This document shows, one piece after another, positions 25,079 through 32,809 of a DNA stretch of 64,000 nucleotides (within the stretch, counting starts at the first letter, position 1; every line of letters starts with the position of its first letter). This stretch comes from Streptomyces leeuwenhoekii (GTDB lineage: Bacteria; Actinomycetota; Actinomycetes; Streptomycetales; Streptomycetaceae). Below the pieces are notes generated by a model, which was not told the origin of the DNA, made no database searches, and saw only the letters and a program-made list of their open reading frames with translations. The position numbers were made by a program, and so were the translations under genes. The stretch covers positions 3,114,001 to 3,178,000 of the forward strand of contig NZ_LN831790.1 in NCBI RefSeq assembly GCF_001013905.1. The letters run 5' to 3'.

Positions 25079-26197
25079 ATGTCGATGATCCGTGACCTGC
25101 GTGCCGTGGTGCGTCCGTCGTCCCGCGTCTCGCTGCGCAAGGAAACCGGCACGTACGACACCACCCGCGACCCCGCGACCGCCTCCGCGGTGGTCGACTG
25201 CGCCGTCTACCGCGACGGCAGGCGGGTGGAGACCGGCACTCCGCTCACCCCGCAGGAGGCGATGCGCCTGGTGCGCCGCGACGGCGGGTTCACCTGGATC
25301 GGCCTGCACGAGCCGACGGAGGCCGAATTCTCCGGTATCGCCCGCGAGTTCGGGCTGCACCCGCTGGCCGTGGAGGACGCCGTCCAGGCCCATCAGCGGC
25401 CCAAGCTGGAGCGCTACGACGACTCGCTGTTCACGGTCTTCAAGACGATCCACTACCTCGACCACGACCGGCTCACCGCCAACAGCGAGGTCGTGGAGAC
25501 CGGTGAGGTGATGTGCTTCACCGGACGGGACTTCTTCATCACCGTCCGGCACGGCGGGCAGGGCTCGCTGCGTGGCCTGCGCCGCCGGCTCCAGGAGGAC
25601 CCGGAGCTGCTCGCCAAGGGCCCCTCGGCCGTGCTGCACGCCATCGCCGACCACGTCGTCGACGGCTACATCGCGGTCGCCGACGCGGTGCAGGACGACA
25701 TCGACGAGGTCGAGACGGAGGTGTTCTCGCCGGGCCGCAAGGGCAGCCCGCGCGGCACGGACGCCGGCCGGATCTACCAACTCAAGCGCGAGGTGCTGGA
25801 GTTCAAGCGGGCGGTCTCCCCGCTGCTGCGCCCCATGCAGCTGCTGAGCGAGCGTCCGATGCGGCTGATCGACCCCGACATCCAGAAGTACTTCCGGGAC
25901 GTCGCCGACCACCTGGCCCGGGTGCAGGAGCAGGTCATCGGCTTCGACGAGCTGCTGAACTCCATCCTCCAGGCCAACCTCGCCCAGGCCTCCGTCGCGC
26001 AGAACGAGGACATGCGCAAGATCACCTCGTGGGCCGCCATCATCGCCGTACCCACCATGGTCTGCGGTGTGTACGGCATGAACTTCGAGCACATGCCCGA
26101 GCTGCACTGGCGCTACGGCTACCCGCTGGTCCTCGGGGTCACGGTCGCCATCTGCCTCGGCATCCACCGCACGCTCAAGCGCAACGGCTGGCTCTGA
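25079..26197 (+). CDS. corA: CorA-family magnesium/cobalt transporter
   Basis: A 372-residue protein with a large cytoplasmic N-terminal domain and two C-terminal membrane helices. The CorA signature YGMNF sits at the end of the first helix, followed by the loop EHMPELHWRYGYP. The long coiled helix (about 230-320) leading to the pore is present. CorA forms a pentameric channel for Mg2+ (and Co2+, Ni2+) at the cytoplasmic membrane. The ATG has AAGGAG six bases upstream. An unusually long leader suggests regulation after transcription starts. A palindromic repeat element follows the stop. Confidence 0.93.
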   Translation: MSMIRDLRAVVRPSSRVSLRKETGTYDTTRDPATASAVVDCAVYRDGRRVETGTPLTPQEAMRLVRRDGGFTWIGLHEPTEAEFSGIAREFGLHPLAVEDAVQAHQRPKLERYDDSLFTVFKTIHYLDHDRLTANSEVVETGEVMCFTGRDFFITVRHGGQGSLRGLRRRLQEDPELLAKGPSAVLHAIADHVVDGYIAVADAVQDDIDEVETEVFSPGRKGSPRGTDAGRIYQLKREVLEFKRAVSPLLRPMQLLSERPMRLIDPDIQKYFRDVADHLARVQEQVIGFDELLNSILQANLAQASVAQNEDMRKITSWAAIIAVPTMVCGVYGMNFEHMPELHWRYGYPLVLGVTVAICLGIHRTLKRNGWL

Positions 26198-26209
26198 GGT
26201 GCCTCGCCA

Positions 26210-26294
26210 GGGTCTTCCGTCCGGATCAGGCCGGACCAGGGAGCGGGGCACGGCACCAGCCCCGCGGGCCCGGCGTGAGCCGAACGAGAGGCCC
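26210..26294. repeat. Palindromic repeat element, copy 1
   Basis: An 85-bp imperfect palindrome begins GGGTCTTCCGTCCGGATCAG and ends with the complementary CGAACGAGAGGCCC. It lies between corA and the next gene and may act as its terminator. Copy 2 is at 26820-27049. It resembles a dispersed Streptomyces intergenic repeat. Confidence 0.75.
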
Positions 26295-26307
26295 TAGGCT
26301 GGGAAGC

Positions 26308-26820
26308 ATGACAAGCGAGCTGCTCGACCGGGCCCTCATCGAGGAAGCCACCAAGAAGTCCGGCCTCGTCTGGGTCAAGGGACCGGCGGGCCCGGCCCGC
26401 GCGCTGTGGCACGTCTGGCACGAGGGCGCGGCGTGCGTGGTCGGCGACGGTCCGGGCGAGCAGCCGCTGGCGGGGCTGGCCGGCGGGGACACCGCCGAGG
26501 TGACGGTCCGCAGCAAGGACAAGGGCGGCCGGCTGGTCTCCTGGGCGGCGTCGGTGGTGGAACTGGCGCCGGACACCGAGGCGTGGCAGGCGGCCGTCGC
26601 CGAGCTCAAGGGCAAGCGGCTCAACGCCCCGGACGGCGAGGCGATGCCCGAGCGGTGGGCCCGCGAGTGCCGGGTGCTCCGCCTGGAACCCACCGGGGCC
26701 ACCCGGCCGCTGCCCGACGGCTCCCTGGCCGCGGCGCCGGTGCCGACCCCGGTGACGACGCGCCGTCCGGTGCCCGCGGCGCTGCCCCGGCTGCTGCTGA
26801 AGCGGCGCAAGCGGCGCTAG
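26308..26820 (+). CDS. Conserved hypothetical protein
   Basis: A 170-residue soluble protein starting MTSELLDRALIEEATKKSG. The first 90 residues (LVWVKGPAGPARALWHVWHEGAACVV in part) look like a compact beta-rich domain and might be a split-barrel relative of flavin-binding oxidoreductases, but no binding residues can be assigned. The C-terminus is proline rich and ends in a basic cluster LLLKRRKRR. ATG follows GGGAAGC. It lies between the two copies of a palindromic repeat, the second of which starts at the last base of its stop codon. Confidence 0.7.
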   Translation: MTSELLDRALIEEATKKSGLVWVKGPAGPARALWHVWHEGAACVVGDGPGEQPLAGLAGGDTAEVTVRSKDKGGRLVSWAASVVELAPDTEAWQAAVAELKGKRLNAPDGEAMPERWARECRVLRLEPTGATRPLPDGSLAAAPVPTPVTTRRPVPAALPRLLLKRRKRR

Positions 26821-27049
26821 GGTCTTTCGTTCGGATCAGGCCGGATCAGGGAGCGGCGCCTGCTGCCGTGCATCGCGAGGCGGAGGAGGGCGCCATGGCG
26901 GAGCCATGGCAACCGACGACGACGCGGCGGTGGGGGTCCCTCCCGCGCGAGCGAAGCCCAGCGTGGGGGTCCCTCCCGCGCGAGCGAAGCCGAGCGTGGG
27001 GGAAGGGCGCCAGGCCCCGCGAGCCCGGCCTGATCCAAACGAGAGGCCC
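26820..27049. repeat. Palindromic repeat element, copy 2, with an insert
   Basis: The left arm GGGTCTTTCGTTCGGATCAG (26820-26839) and the right arm ending GATCCAAACGAGAGGCCC (27032-27049) are near-perfect inverted repeats of the same family as copy 1. About 145 bases of other repeated sequence lie between the arms, so this copy looks like an expanded or invaded version of the 85-bp element. Confidence 0.75.
26931..27002 (+). repeat. 33-bp tandem repeats nested in copy 2
   Basis: Two copies of a 33-base unit (26931-26963 and 26964-26996) beginning TGGGGGTCCCTCCCGCGCGA differ at one base. The start of a third follows. The motif contains GGGGGTCCC and GCGCGAGCGAAGC and looks like a second, independent dispersed repeat family. 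Confidence 0.85.
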
Positions 27050-27068
27050 CAACCCGGCCCGGCCCCCC

Positions 27069-27809
27069 TCAGGACTCCGGGAGCTGCCCGCCGTAGTCGA
27101 GGGTCTCGCCCTTGGCCGGCTCCTTCAGCGGGAAGTCCTTGCCCCAGTCGGAGAAGCCGAGCGTGCCCGCGCTGCCCGCCCGGGTCAGGCGCAGCGGGTA
27201 CGGCTCGCCCTCCAGGGAGACGTCCAGGGAGCCGCCGGCGCCCTCGTCGCCGGTGATGCGGATGGTGCGCAGCCCCGCCCGCTCGTGCCGGCCGTCCTTC
27301 TTCACCTCGCCGTGCAGGGTCAGCAGGCCGTCGAGGAGGACGTCCTTGTAGGTGAAGCCGCTGAACTTCTTGTACGAGGGGTCGCCCTCGGGCACCTTCA
27401 CGTACTTGTCGGCCAGCTTCTCGGCCGCGGCGGCGTCGGCGTCGCCGTCATGGCTCCAGAAGCCGGCGTCGGCCTTGAGGAAGAGCTGCTCGCCGACCCG
27501 CAGCAGCCGGAAGGTGGTGCCCTGCGAGGTGACCGAGCCGGTACCGCCCTCGGACTTCAGCCGCATGTCGAGTGTGTAGGTGCGCCCGCTGGTGACCACG
27601 GACCCGTGCAGGCGCACGGCATCGACGGACTCGGCGGCGGCGCGGGTCTTGCGCTGGATCTGCTCGGCGGAGAGCTTGCCCACCCCGTTGGTGCCCGCGT
27701 CCGGGTCCTCGCCGCCGCACCCCGTCAGCGCCGTCCCCGTCACCATCAGCGCGCACATCGCGCTCGCCAGCACGGCCCGGCGGTCACGGCCCTGGGCAAT
27801 CACGGTCAC
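27069..27809 (-). CDS. Secreted lipoprotein, LppX/LprAFG-like
   Basis: A 246-residue lipoprotein. From the GTG at 27809 there is a basic N-terminus (QGRDRR), a hydrophobic stretch and the lipobox LTGC at about residue 30. The mature part begins with acidic, Gly-rich residues and carries the pattern typical of LppX/LprAFG-like or LolA-like proteins: a helix with AAAESVDAVRLHG, then repeated beta strands such as TYTLDMRLKSEGG and FRLLRVGEQLFLKA. Such proteins bind lipid in a hydrophobic pocket. The family call is by pattern, not detailed homology. An upstream ATG would add 32 residues with no signal function. Confidence 0.72.
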   Translation of the reverse strand: MTVIAQGRDRRAVLASAMCALMVTGTALTGCGGEDPDAGTNGVGKLSAEQIQRKTRAAAESVDAVRLHGSVVTSGRTYTLDMRLKSEGGTGSVTSQGTTFRLLRVGEQLFLKADAGFWSHDGDADAAAAEKLADKYVKVPEGDPSYKKFSGFTYKDVLLDGLLTLHGEVKKDGRHERAGLRTIRITGDEGAGGSLDVSLEGEPYPLRLTRAGSAGTLGFSDWGKDFPLKEPAKGETLDYGGQLPES

Positions 27810-28029
27810 GGGTGGGGCTGCCTTCCTGACGGCGGTCTCAACGGCGTACCGCAGAGTACCGGTGCCGTGCGCGGCGGACGGAGCCAGTCCGTCCGGCCCG
27901 CTCACCAGAGCGGAGCCGATGGGTACGGGCTAGCCTGAAGCCCACCTGAGCGGGCAATCCGGATAAGGAACGCACCTGACGACACCCTCGACGAAACCTC
28001 CCGTACAGATAGGAAAAGGAGCCGCGGCC

Positions 28030-29310
28030 ATGGCAGCGGGCGCCCCCCGGATCTTCGTCTCGCACCTCTCCGGTGTCGCCGTCTTCGACCCCAACGGCGA
28101 CCAGGTGGGGCGCGTGCGCGATCTGGTCGTCATGCTCCGGGTGGGCCGCAAGCCTCCCCGGATGCTGGGGCTGGTCGTGGAACTGGCCACCCGCCGCCGC
28201 ATCTTCCTGCCCATGACCCGGATCACCGGCATCCAGTCCGGGCAGGTGCTGACCACGGGCGTGCTCAATGTGCGGCGGTTCGAGCAGCGGCCCACCGAGC
28301 GCCTGGTCTTCGGCGAGCTGCTCGACCGGCGGGTCACGCTCGTCGAGACCGGCGAGGAGGTCACCGTCCTGGACCTGTCGGTGCAGCAGTTGCCCCGCCG
28401 CGACTGGGAAATCGACCGGGTGTTCGTGCGGAAGGGCAGGAAGGGGGGCGCCTTCCGGCGGGCCAAGGGCGAGACGCTCACGGTGGAGTGGTCCGACGTG
28501 ACGGGCTTCTCCCTGGAGGAGCACGGGCAGGGCGCCGAGAGCCTGCTCGCCACCTTCGAGCAGCTGCGCCCGGCCGACCTGGCCAATGTGCTGCACCACC
28601 TGTCCGCCAAGCGGCGCGCCGAGGTCGCCGCCGCCCTCGACGACGAGCGTCTGGCCGACGTGCTGGAGGAGCTGCCGGAGGACGACCAGATCGAGATCCT
28701 CGGCAAGCTGGCGGAGGAGCGCGCCGCGGACGTCCTGGAGGCGATGGACCCCGACGACGCGGCCGACCTGCTCGGCGAGCTGCCGGAGGAGGACAAGGAG
28801 CGGCTGCTGAGCCTGATGCAGCCCTCCGACGCGGCGGACATGCGGCGCCTGATGGCGTACGAGGAGCACACCGCGGGCGGTCTGATGACCACCGAGCCGA
28901 TCGTGCTGCGCCCGGACGCCACCGTGGCCGACGCCCTCGCCCGCGTCCGCAATCCGGACCTGTCCCCCGCTCTCGCCGCCCAGGTCTACGTCTGCCGGCC
29001 GCCCGACGACACGCCCACGGGCAAGTACCTGGGCACGGTCCACTTCCAGCGCCTGCTGCGCGACCCGCCGTACACGCTGGTCGGCTCGATCATCGACGAC
29101 GATCTGCAGCCGCTGGAGCCGGACGCGGCGCTGCCCGTGATCGCCGGGTTCTTCGCCACGTACGACATGGTGGCGGCGCCCGTCGTCGACGAGGCCGGGT
29201 CACTGCTGGGGGTGGTCACCGTGGACGACGTCCTGGACCACCTGCTGCCCGAGGACTGGCGGGAGACCGAGTACCACCTGGAGGAGGGGGTGGGTGCCGA
29301 TGGCGCCTGA
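28030..29310 (+). CDS. MgtE-N/CBS protein with PRC-barrel-like N-terminus
   Basis: A 426-residue soluble protein. Residues 1-150 hold two PRC-barrel-like segments. Residues 170-280 form the MgtE N-domain superhelix (LEELPEDDQIEILGKL, MDPDDAADLLGELPEEDKE), followed by a CBS pair starting at TAGGLMTTEPIVLRPDATV and ending GVVTVDDVLDHLLPEDWRE. The membrane channel domain of MgtE is absent, so this is not a transporter on its own. It resembles M. tuberculosis Rv1232c (from memory). It may sense Mg2+ or nucleotides. The ATG has AAGGAG eight bases upstream. Its 3' end overlaps the DUF1003 gene. Confidence 0.9.
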   Translation: MAAGAPRIFVSHLSGVAVFDPNGDQVGRVRDLVVMLRVGRKPPRMLGLVVELATRRRIFLPMTRITGIQSGQVLTTGVLNVRRFEQRPTERLVFGELLDRRVTLVETGEEVTVLDLSVQQLPRRDWEIDRVFVRKGRKGGAFRRAKGETLTVEWSDVTGFSLEEHGQGAESLLATFEQLRPADLANVLHHLSAKRRAEVAAALDDERLADVLEELPEDDQIEILGKLAEERAADVLEAMDPDDAADLLGELPEEDKERLLSLMQPSDAADMRRLMAYEEHTAGGLMTTEPIVLRPDATVADALARVRNPDLSPALAAQVYVCRPPDDTPTGKYLGTVHFQRLLRDPPYTLVGSIIDDDLQPLEPDAALPVIAGFFATYDMVAAPVVDEAGSLLGVVTVDDVLDHLLPEDWRETEYHLEEGVGADGA

Positions 29311-29899
29311 GCGGGAGACGGCCCGGGACCGGGTGGTGTCGGGGGCGACGGCCACCGGGCGGCCCCGGGGTCCCCGTCTGGACCAGCCGCGTCCGCCGCG
29401 GCGCCGGGTGCTGCCCGAGTGGGACCCGGACGCCTTCGGGCGGTTCTCCGAGCGGATCGCGCGCTTCATCGGCACCGGGCGGTTCCTGGTCTGGATGACC
29501 GTCGTGATCATCCTGTGGGTGGTGTGGAACGTCAGCGTCCCCGCCGGTCTGCGGTTCGACGAGTACCCGTTCATCTTCCTGACGCTGGCGCTGTCCCTCC
29601 AGGCCTCCTACGCCGCCCCGCTGATCCTGCTGGCGCAGAACCGGCAGGACGACCGGGACCGGGTCAACCTGGAGCAGGACCGCAAGCAGAACGAGCGGTC
29701 GATCGCGGACACCGAGTACCTGACCCGCGAGATCGCGGCCCTGCGCGTCGGCCTCGGCGAGGTCGCCACCCGGGACTGGATCCGCTCCGAACTCCAGGAC
29801 CTGGTCAAGGAGCTGGAGGACCGGCAGAACGGCCACCGCCACAAGGCCGGCGTATTCCCGGCGGAACGACCGGACGGGAGTGACGTACACGACCGCTGA
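29300..29899 (+). CDS. DUF1003 membrane protein
   Basis: A 199-residue DUF1003 protein. After a Pro/Arg-rich cytoplasmic start come two membrane helices (FLVWMTVVIILWVVWNV and FIFLTLALSLQASYAAPLIL). The family motif AAPLILLAQNRQDDRDRV follows, then a long charged helix to the C-terminus, probably a coiled coil. Function is unknown. It overlaps the MgtE-N/CBS gene by 11 bases, which implies a joint role, perhaps in cation homeostasis. Confidence 0.9.
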   Translation: MAPERETARDRVVSGATATGRPRGPRLDQPRPPRRRVLPEWDPDAFGRFSERIARFIGTGRFLVWMTVVIILWVVWNVSVPAGLRFDEYPFIFLTLALSLQASYAAPLILLAQNRQDDRDRVNLEQDRKQNERSIADTEYLTREIAALRVGLGEVATRDWIRSELQDLVKELEDRQNGHRHKAGVFPAERPDGSDVHDR

Positions 29900-29943
29900 C
29901 GGGGCTTTCCGGGGGGTGCGGGCGGCGCCGTACCATCGTCCTT

Positions 29944-31077
29944 ATGGCTACGGAAGACGCGGTGCGCGAAGCACTGGCGACGGTGAACGACCCCGAGATC
30001 AACCGGCCCATCACGGAACTCGGGATGGTCAAGTCGGTGGAGATCGGCGCGGACGGGGCGGTCGCGGTCACCGTGTACCTGACGGTCTCCGGCTGTCCCA
30101 TGCGGGACACCATCACCCGGCGTGTGACGGAGGCGGTCGCGCGGGTCGAGGGCGTCACGCGCGTCGATGTCACGCTCGACGTCATGAGCGACGAGCAGCG
30201 CAAGGAGCTGGCGGCGGCCCTGCGCGGCGGCCAGACCGAGCGCGAGGTGCCCTTCGCCAAGCCGGGCAGCCTCACCCGGGTCTACGCGGTCGCCTCCGGC
30301 AAGGGCGGCGTCGGCAAGTCCTCGGTGACGGTGAACCTGGCGGCGGCGATGGCGGCCGACGGGCTGAAGGTCGGTGTCGTGGACGCCGACATCTACGGCC
30401 ACTCCGTGCCGCGCATGCTGGGCGCCGACGGGCGTCCCACCCAGGTCGAGAACATGATCATGCCGCCGTCCGCGAACGGCGTGAAGGTCATCTCCATCGG
30501 CATGTTCACCCCGGGCAACGCCCCGGTCGTCTGGCGCGGCCCGATGCTGCACCGCGCGCTCCAGCAGTTCCTCGCGGACGTCTACTGGGGCGACCTGGAC
30601 GTCCTGCTGCTCGACCTGCCGCCCGGCACCGGCGACATCGCGATCTCGGTGGCCCAGTTGGTCCCGAACGCCGAGATCCTGGTCGTGACGACGCCTCAGC
30701 AGGCGGCGGCCGAGGTCGCCGAGCGGGCCGGCTCCATCGCCGTGCAGACCCACCAGAAGATCGTCGGCGTGGTCGAGAACATGTCCGGGCTGCCCTGCCC
30801 GCACTGCGGTGAGATGGTCGACGTCTTCGGCACCGGCGGCGGGCAACTGGTCGCCGACGGCCTGACCCGCACCACCGGTACGAACGTTCCGGTGCTCGGC
30901 TCCATCCCGATCGACGTCCGCCTGCGCGAGGGCGGCGACGAGGGCAGGCCGGTCGTCCTGAGCGACCCGGAGTCCCCGGCGGGCTCGGCCCTGCGCGCGA
31001 TCGCGGGCAAGCTCGGCGGACGGCAGCGGGGCCTGGCGGGTCTGTCGCTGGGGATCACGCCGCGGAACAAGTTCTGA
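29944..31077 (+). CDS. mrp: Mrp/ApbC-type iron-sulfur cluster carrier ATPase
   Basis: A 377-residue protein with an N-terminal MIP18/DUF59 domain (1-85, with VSGCPMRDTI) and a C-terminal ParA-like P-loop ATPase. Motifs are SGKGGVGKSS, DADIYGHSVPRML, LLLDLPPGTGD, and the Fe-S-ligand motif CPHCGE near residue 285. Mrp/ApbC proteins carry [4Fe-4S] clusters to apoproteins in the cytoplasm. It is the last gene of the plus-strand run from the MgtE-like gene, 44 bases after DUF1003, and is followed by a strong terminator. Confidence 0.95.
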   Translation: MATEDAVREALATVNDPEINRPITELGMVKSVEIGADGAVAVTVYLTVSGCPMRDTITRRVTEAVARVEGVTRVDVTLDVMSDEQRKELAAALRGGQTEREVPFAKPGSLTRVYAVASGKGGVGKSSVTVNLAAAMAADGLKVGVVDADIYGHSVPRMLGADGRPTQVENMIMPPSANGVKVISIGMFTPGNAPVVWRGPMLHRALQQFLADVYWGDLDVLLLDLPPGTGDIAISVAQLVPNAEILVVTTPQQAAAEVAERAGSIAVQTHQKIVGVVENMSGLPCPHCGEMVDVFGTGGGQLVADGLTRTTGTNVPVLGSIPIDVRLREGGDEGRPVVLSDPESPAGSALRAIAGKLGGRQRGLAGLSLGITPRNKF

Positions 31078-31140
31078 GCCTCGCGCATCCCGCGGCTTGC
31101 GCGCGTTTCCCGTGTGCCGCGCGGTGCGTGTCTCGCGTGT

Positions 31141-31172
31141 CAGGGGCGCCGTCCGGCCGGACGGCGCCCCTG
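31141..31172. terminator. Perfect 32-base palindrome between mrp and the next gene
   Basis: CAGGGGCGCCGTCCGG (31141-31156) is followed directly by its reverse complement (31157-31172). It lies between convergent genes, 64 bases after mrp and four before the stop of the minus-strand gene, so it can terminate both. Confidence 0.85.
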
Positions 31173-31176
31173 CGCC

Positions 31177-31857
31177 TCACTCGGCCTGCGCGTAGGCCCC
31201 GATGTCCTTGATCGCCGCGAAGCCCAGGCCGTAGGCGCTCATGCCTCTGCCGTAGGCGCCGAGGTGGACGCCCCGCTGGGTGGACCCGGCGAGCACCCAG
31301 CCGAACTCGGACTCCCGGTAGTGGAAGGTCGTGGGCTCGCCGTCCACGGGCAGGGACAGCGTCGACCAGTCCGGGCCGTCCAGGTCGTCGGCGAGCACCC
31401 AGGCGGTCTCCGTCTGCTGCTCCAGCCAGTCGTCGCGCAGCGAGTGGTCCATCTGGCCGGGCCAGGTGAACGACAGCAGGCCCACACCGGCCAGCCAGGC
31501 CGCCGAGGAGACCGACGTGGCCTCCAGCAGGCCGGTGCCGTCCGCGCTGCGCCGTACGGGGTTGGCGGCGACGGTGACGACGACCGCGAACTTGCCCCGG
31601 GCCTCCTTGTCCCCGCCGGCCGCGTACTCGTTGCGCACCGAGGGCTCGTCGCCGTGCCCGACCGAACCGTGCTCCACGGCCCCGTCGGCCGCCGTGCCGA
31701 CCTGCATCAGCCAGCGCGGCCCCGAGAACGCCTCGTCCAGGCCGTACCACGGGAAGGGCGCCCGCAGGTAGCCGTCGACCGTGCGCCGGGCGGAAGGGAC
31801 CTGCTGACCGCCCGCCGCGGCCGGCGCCTGCGCGACCGCCTGACTCGTCGTCTCCAT
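31177..31857 (-). CDS. Conserved hypothetical protein
   Basis: A 226-residue soluble protein with no signal peptide or membrane segment. It starts METTSQAVAQAP and contains WYGLDEAFSGPRWLMQVG, LLSFTWPGQMDHSLRDDWLEQQ and an aromatic-rich C-terminal part (HYRESEFGWVLAGSTQRG). I do not recognise a domain. GGAGG lies ten bases upstream of the ATG. It stands alone between mrp and the tatB group. Confidence 0.72.
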   Translation of the reverse strand: METTSQAVAQAPAAAGGQQVPSARRTVDGYLRAPFPWYGLDEAFSGPRWLMQVGTAADGAVEHGSVGHGDEPSVRNEYAAGGDKEARGKFAVVVTVAANPVRRSADGTGLLEATSVSSAAWLAGVGLLSFTWPGQMDHSLRDDWLEQQTETAWVLADDLDGPDWSTLSLPVDGEPTTFHYRESEFGWVLAGSTQRGVHLGAYGRGMSAYGLGFAAIKDIGAYAQAE

Positions 31858-32168
31858 GTTCCCGGACGCCTCCTCGCTCTGGCCGGGCCGAACGGCCCGC
31901 CCCCCATCGGGCGACGCTGCTGGTTCACGCACGGCCCGCACGACAACTCGGCAGCATAGCCACACCGCTGGGGGGCGCAGTGAAACCGCCCGGCGCGTGG
32001 TGGCCCGGGCGGCGCGTTCCAGGCGTGCGCGACCGGAATGGAGTAGGAAACACGTCGCATACGGCCGCAAAGGCGGCACGCCCCGGCCGACGGCACCGCC
32101 GGGAGGCCCGGGGAAGGTGCCGACAGGGAGCGTGCCGGCGGGTCGGGGAGGGCGCCGGGCGCCCGGGC
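31858..32168. other. Intergenic region upstream of the hypothetical gene
   Basis: About 310 bases before the tatB stop. It should contain the promoter of the 31177-31857 gene, and the segment at 32010-32060 is its least GC-rich part. No gene, repeat or operator is evident. Confidence 0.35.
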
Positions 32169-32618
32169 TCAGGTGGCGTCCGCGTCGAAGGGCGGACGGT
32201 CGTCGCGGGCGGGGGGCTCGGGCTTCTTGGTCATGTCGACCCGGCCGCCGGTCGCGCCGTCCGCCGTGCCGCCGGAGGCCGGGGAGGACCCGGAGTCGCG
32301 GCCGTGGACCGCGTCGGCGACCTCGGCCATCTCCTTCTTCAGGTCGAAGCCGTTGCGGATCTCCTTCAGCCCCAGGTCCTCGTTGTCCAGCTGCTTGCGG
32401 ATGAACGTCTTGGGGTTGAGGTCCTCGAACTCGAAGTCCTTGAACTCGGGGCCGAGCTCCTGCCGGATGTCCTGCTTGGCGCTCTCCGAGAACTCACGGA
32501 TCTTCCGGATCGTGCGCGTCACGTCCTGGATGACCTTGGGGAGCTTTTCCGGACCGAACACGAGCACCGCGAGCACGATGAGCGTGACCAGCTCGAGCGG
32601 TCCTATGTCATTGAACAC
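32169..32618 (-). CDS. tatB: TatB, twin-arginine translocase subunit
   Basis: A 149-residue TatA/B-type protein. The N-terminal helix MFNDIGPLELVTLIVLAVLV runs into the FGPEKLP hinge, where an acidic residue and glycine are typical of TatB. A long amphipathic helix (about 25-70) and a polar, disordered tail follow. TatB works with TatC as the receptor for folded proteins bearing twin-arginine signals, a major export route in Streptomyces. The GTG start has AAGGAG six bases upstream. It follows the HtrA gene as in M. tuberculosis (htrA-tatB). Confidence 0.92.
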   Translation of the reverse strand: MFNDIGPLELVTLIVLAVLVFGPEKLPKVIQDVTRTIRKIREFSESAKQDIRQELGPEFKDFEFEDLNPKTFIRKQLDNEDLGLKEIRNGFDLKKEMAEVADAVHGRDSGSSPASGGTADGATGGRVDMTKKPEPPARDDRPPFDADAT

Positions 32619-32809
32619 CTGAAGCTCCTTGCGATGTCCTCGGTCCTCGGCCCTCGGGCTGGTCTGTGCGGCGGTGCCTGGTCGATGCGGCGGCACGCGG
32701 GTCTTCCGTGGTCCGGGCCGCATCCACGGTACCCGCCGATCCTGTCCGACCGGTACCGTCCCGTGACCACCGGGTGTGTGTCCGTGCTCGCTTTTCGGAC
32801 GGTCCGCCT

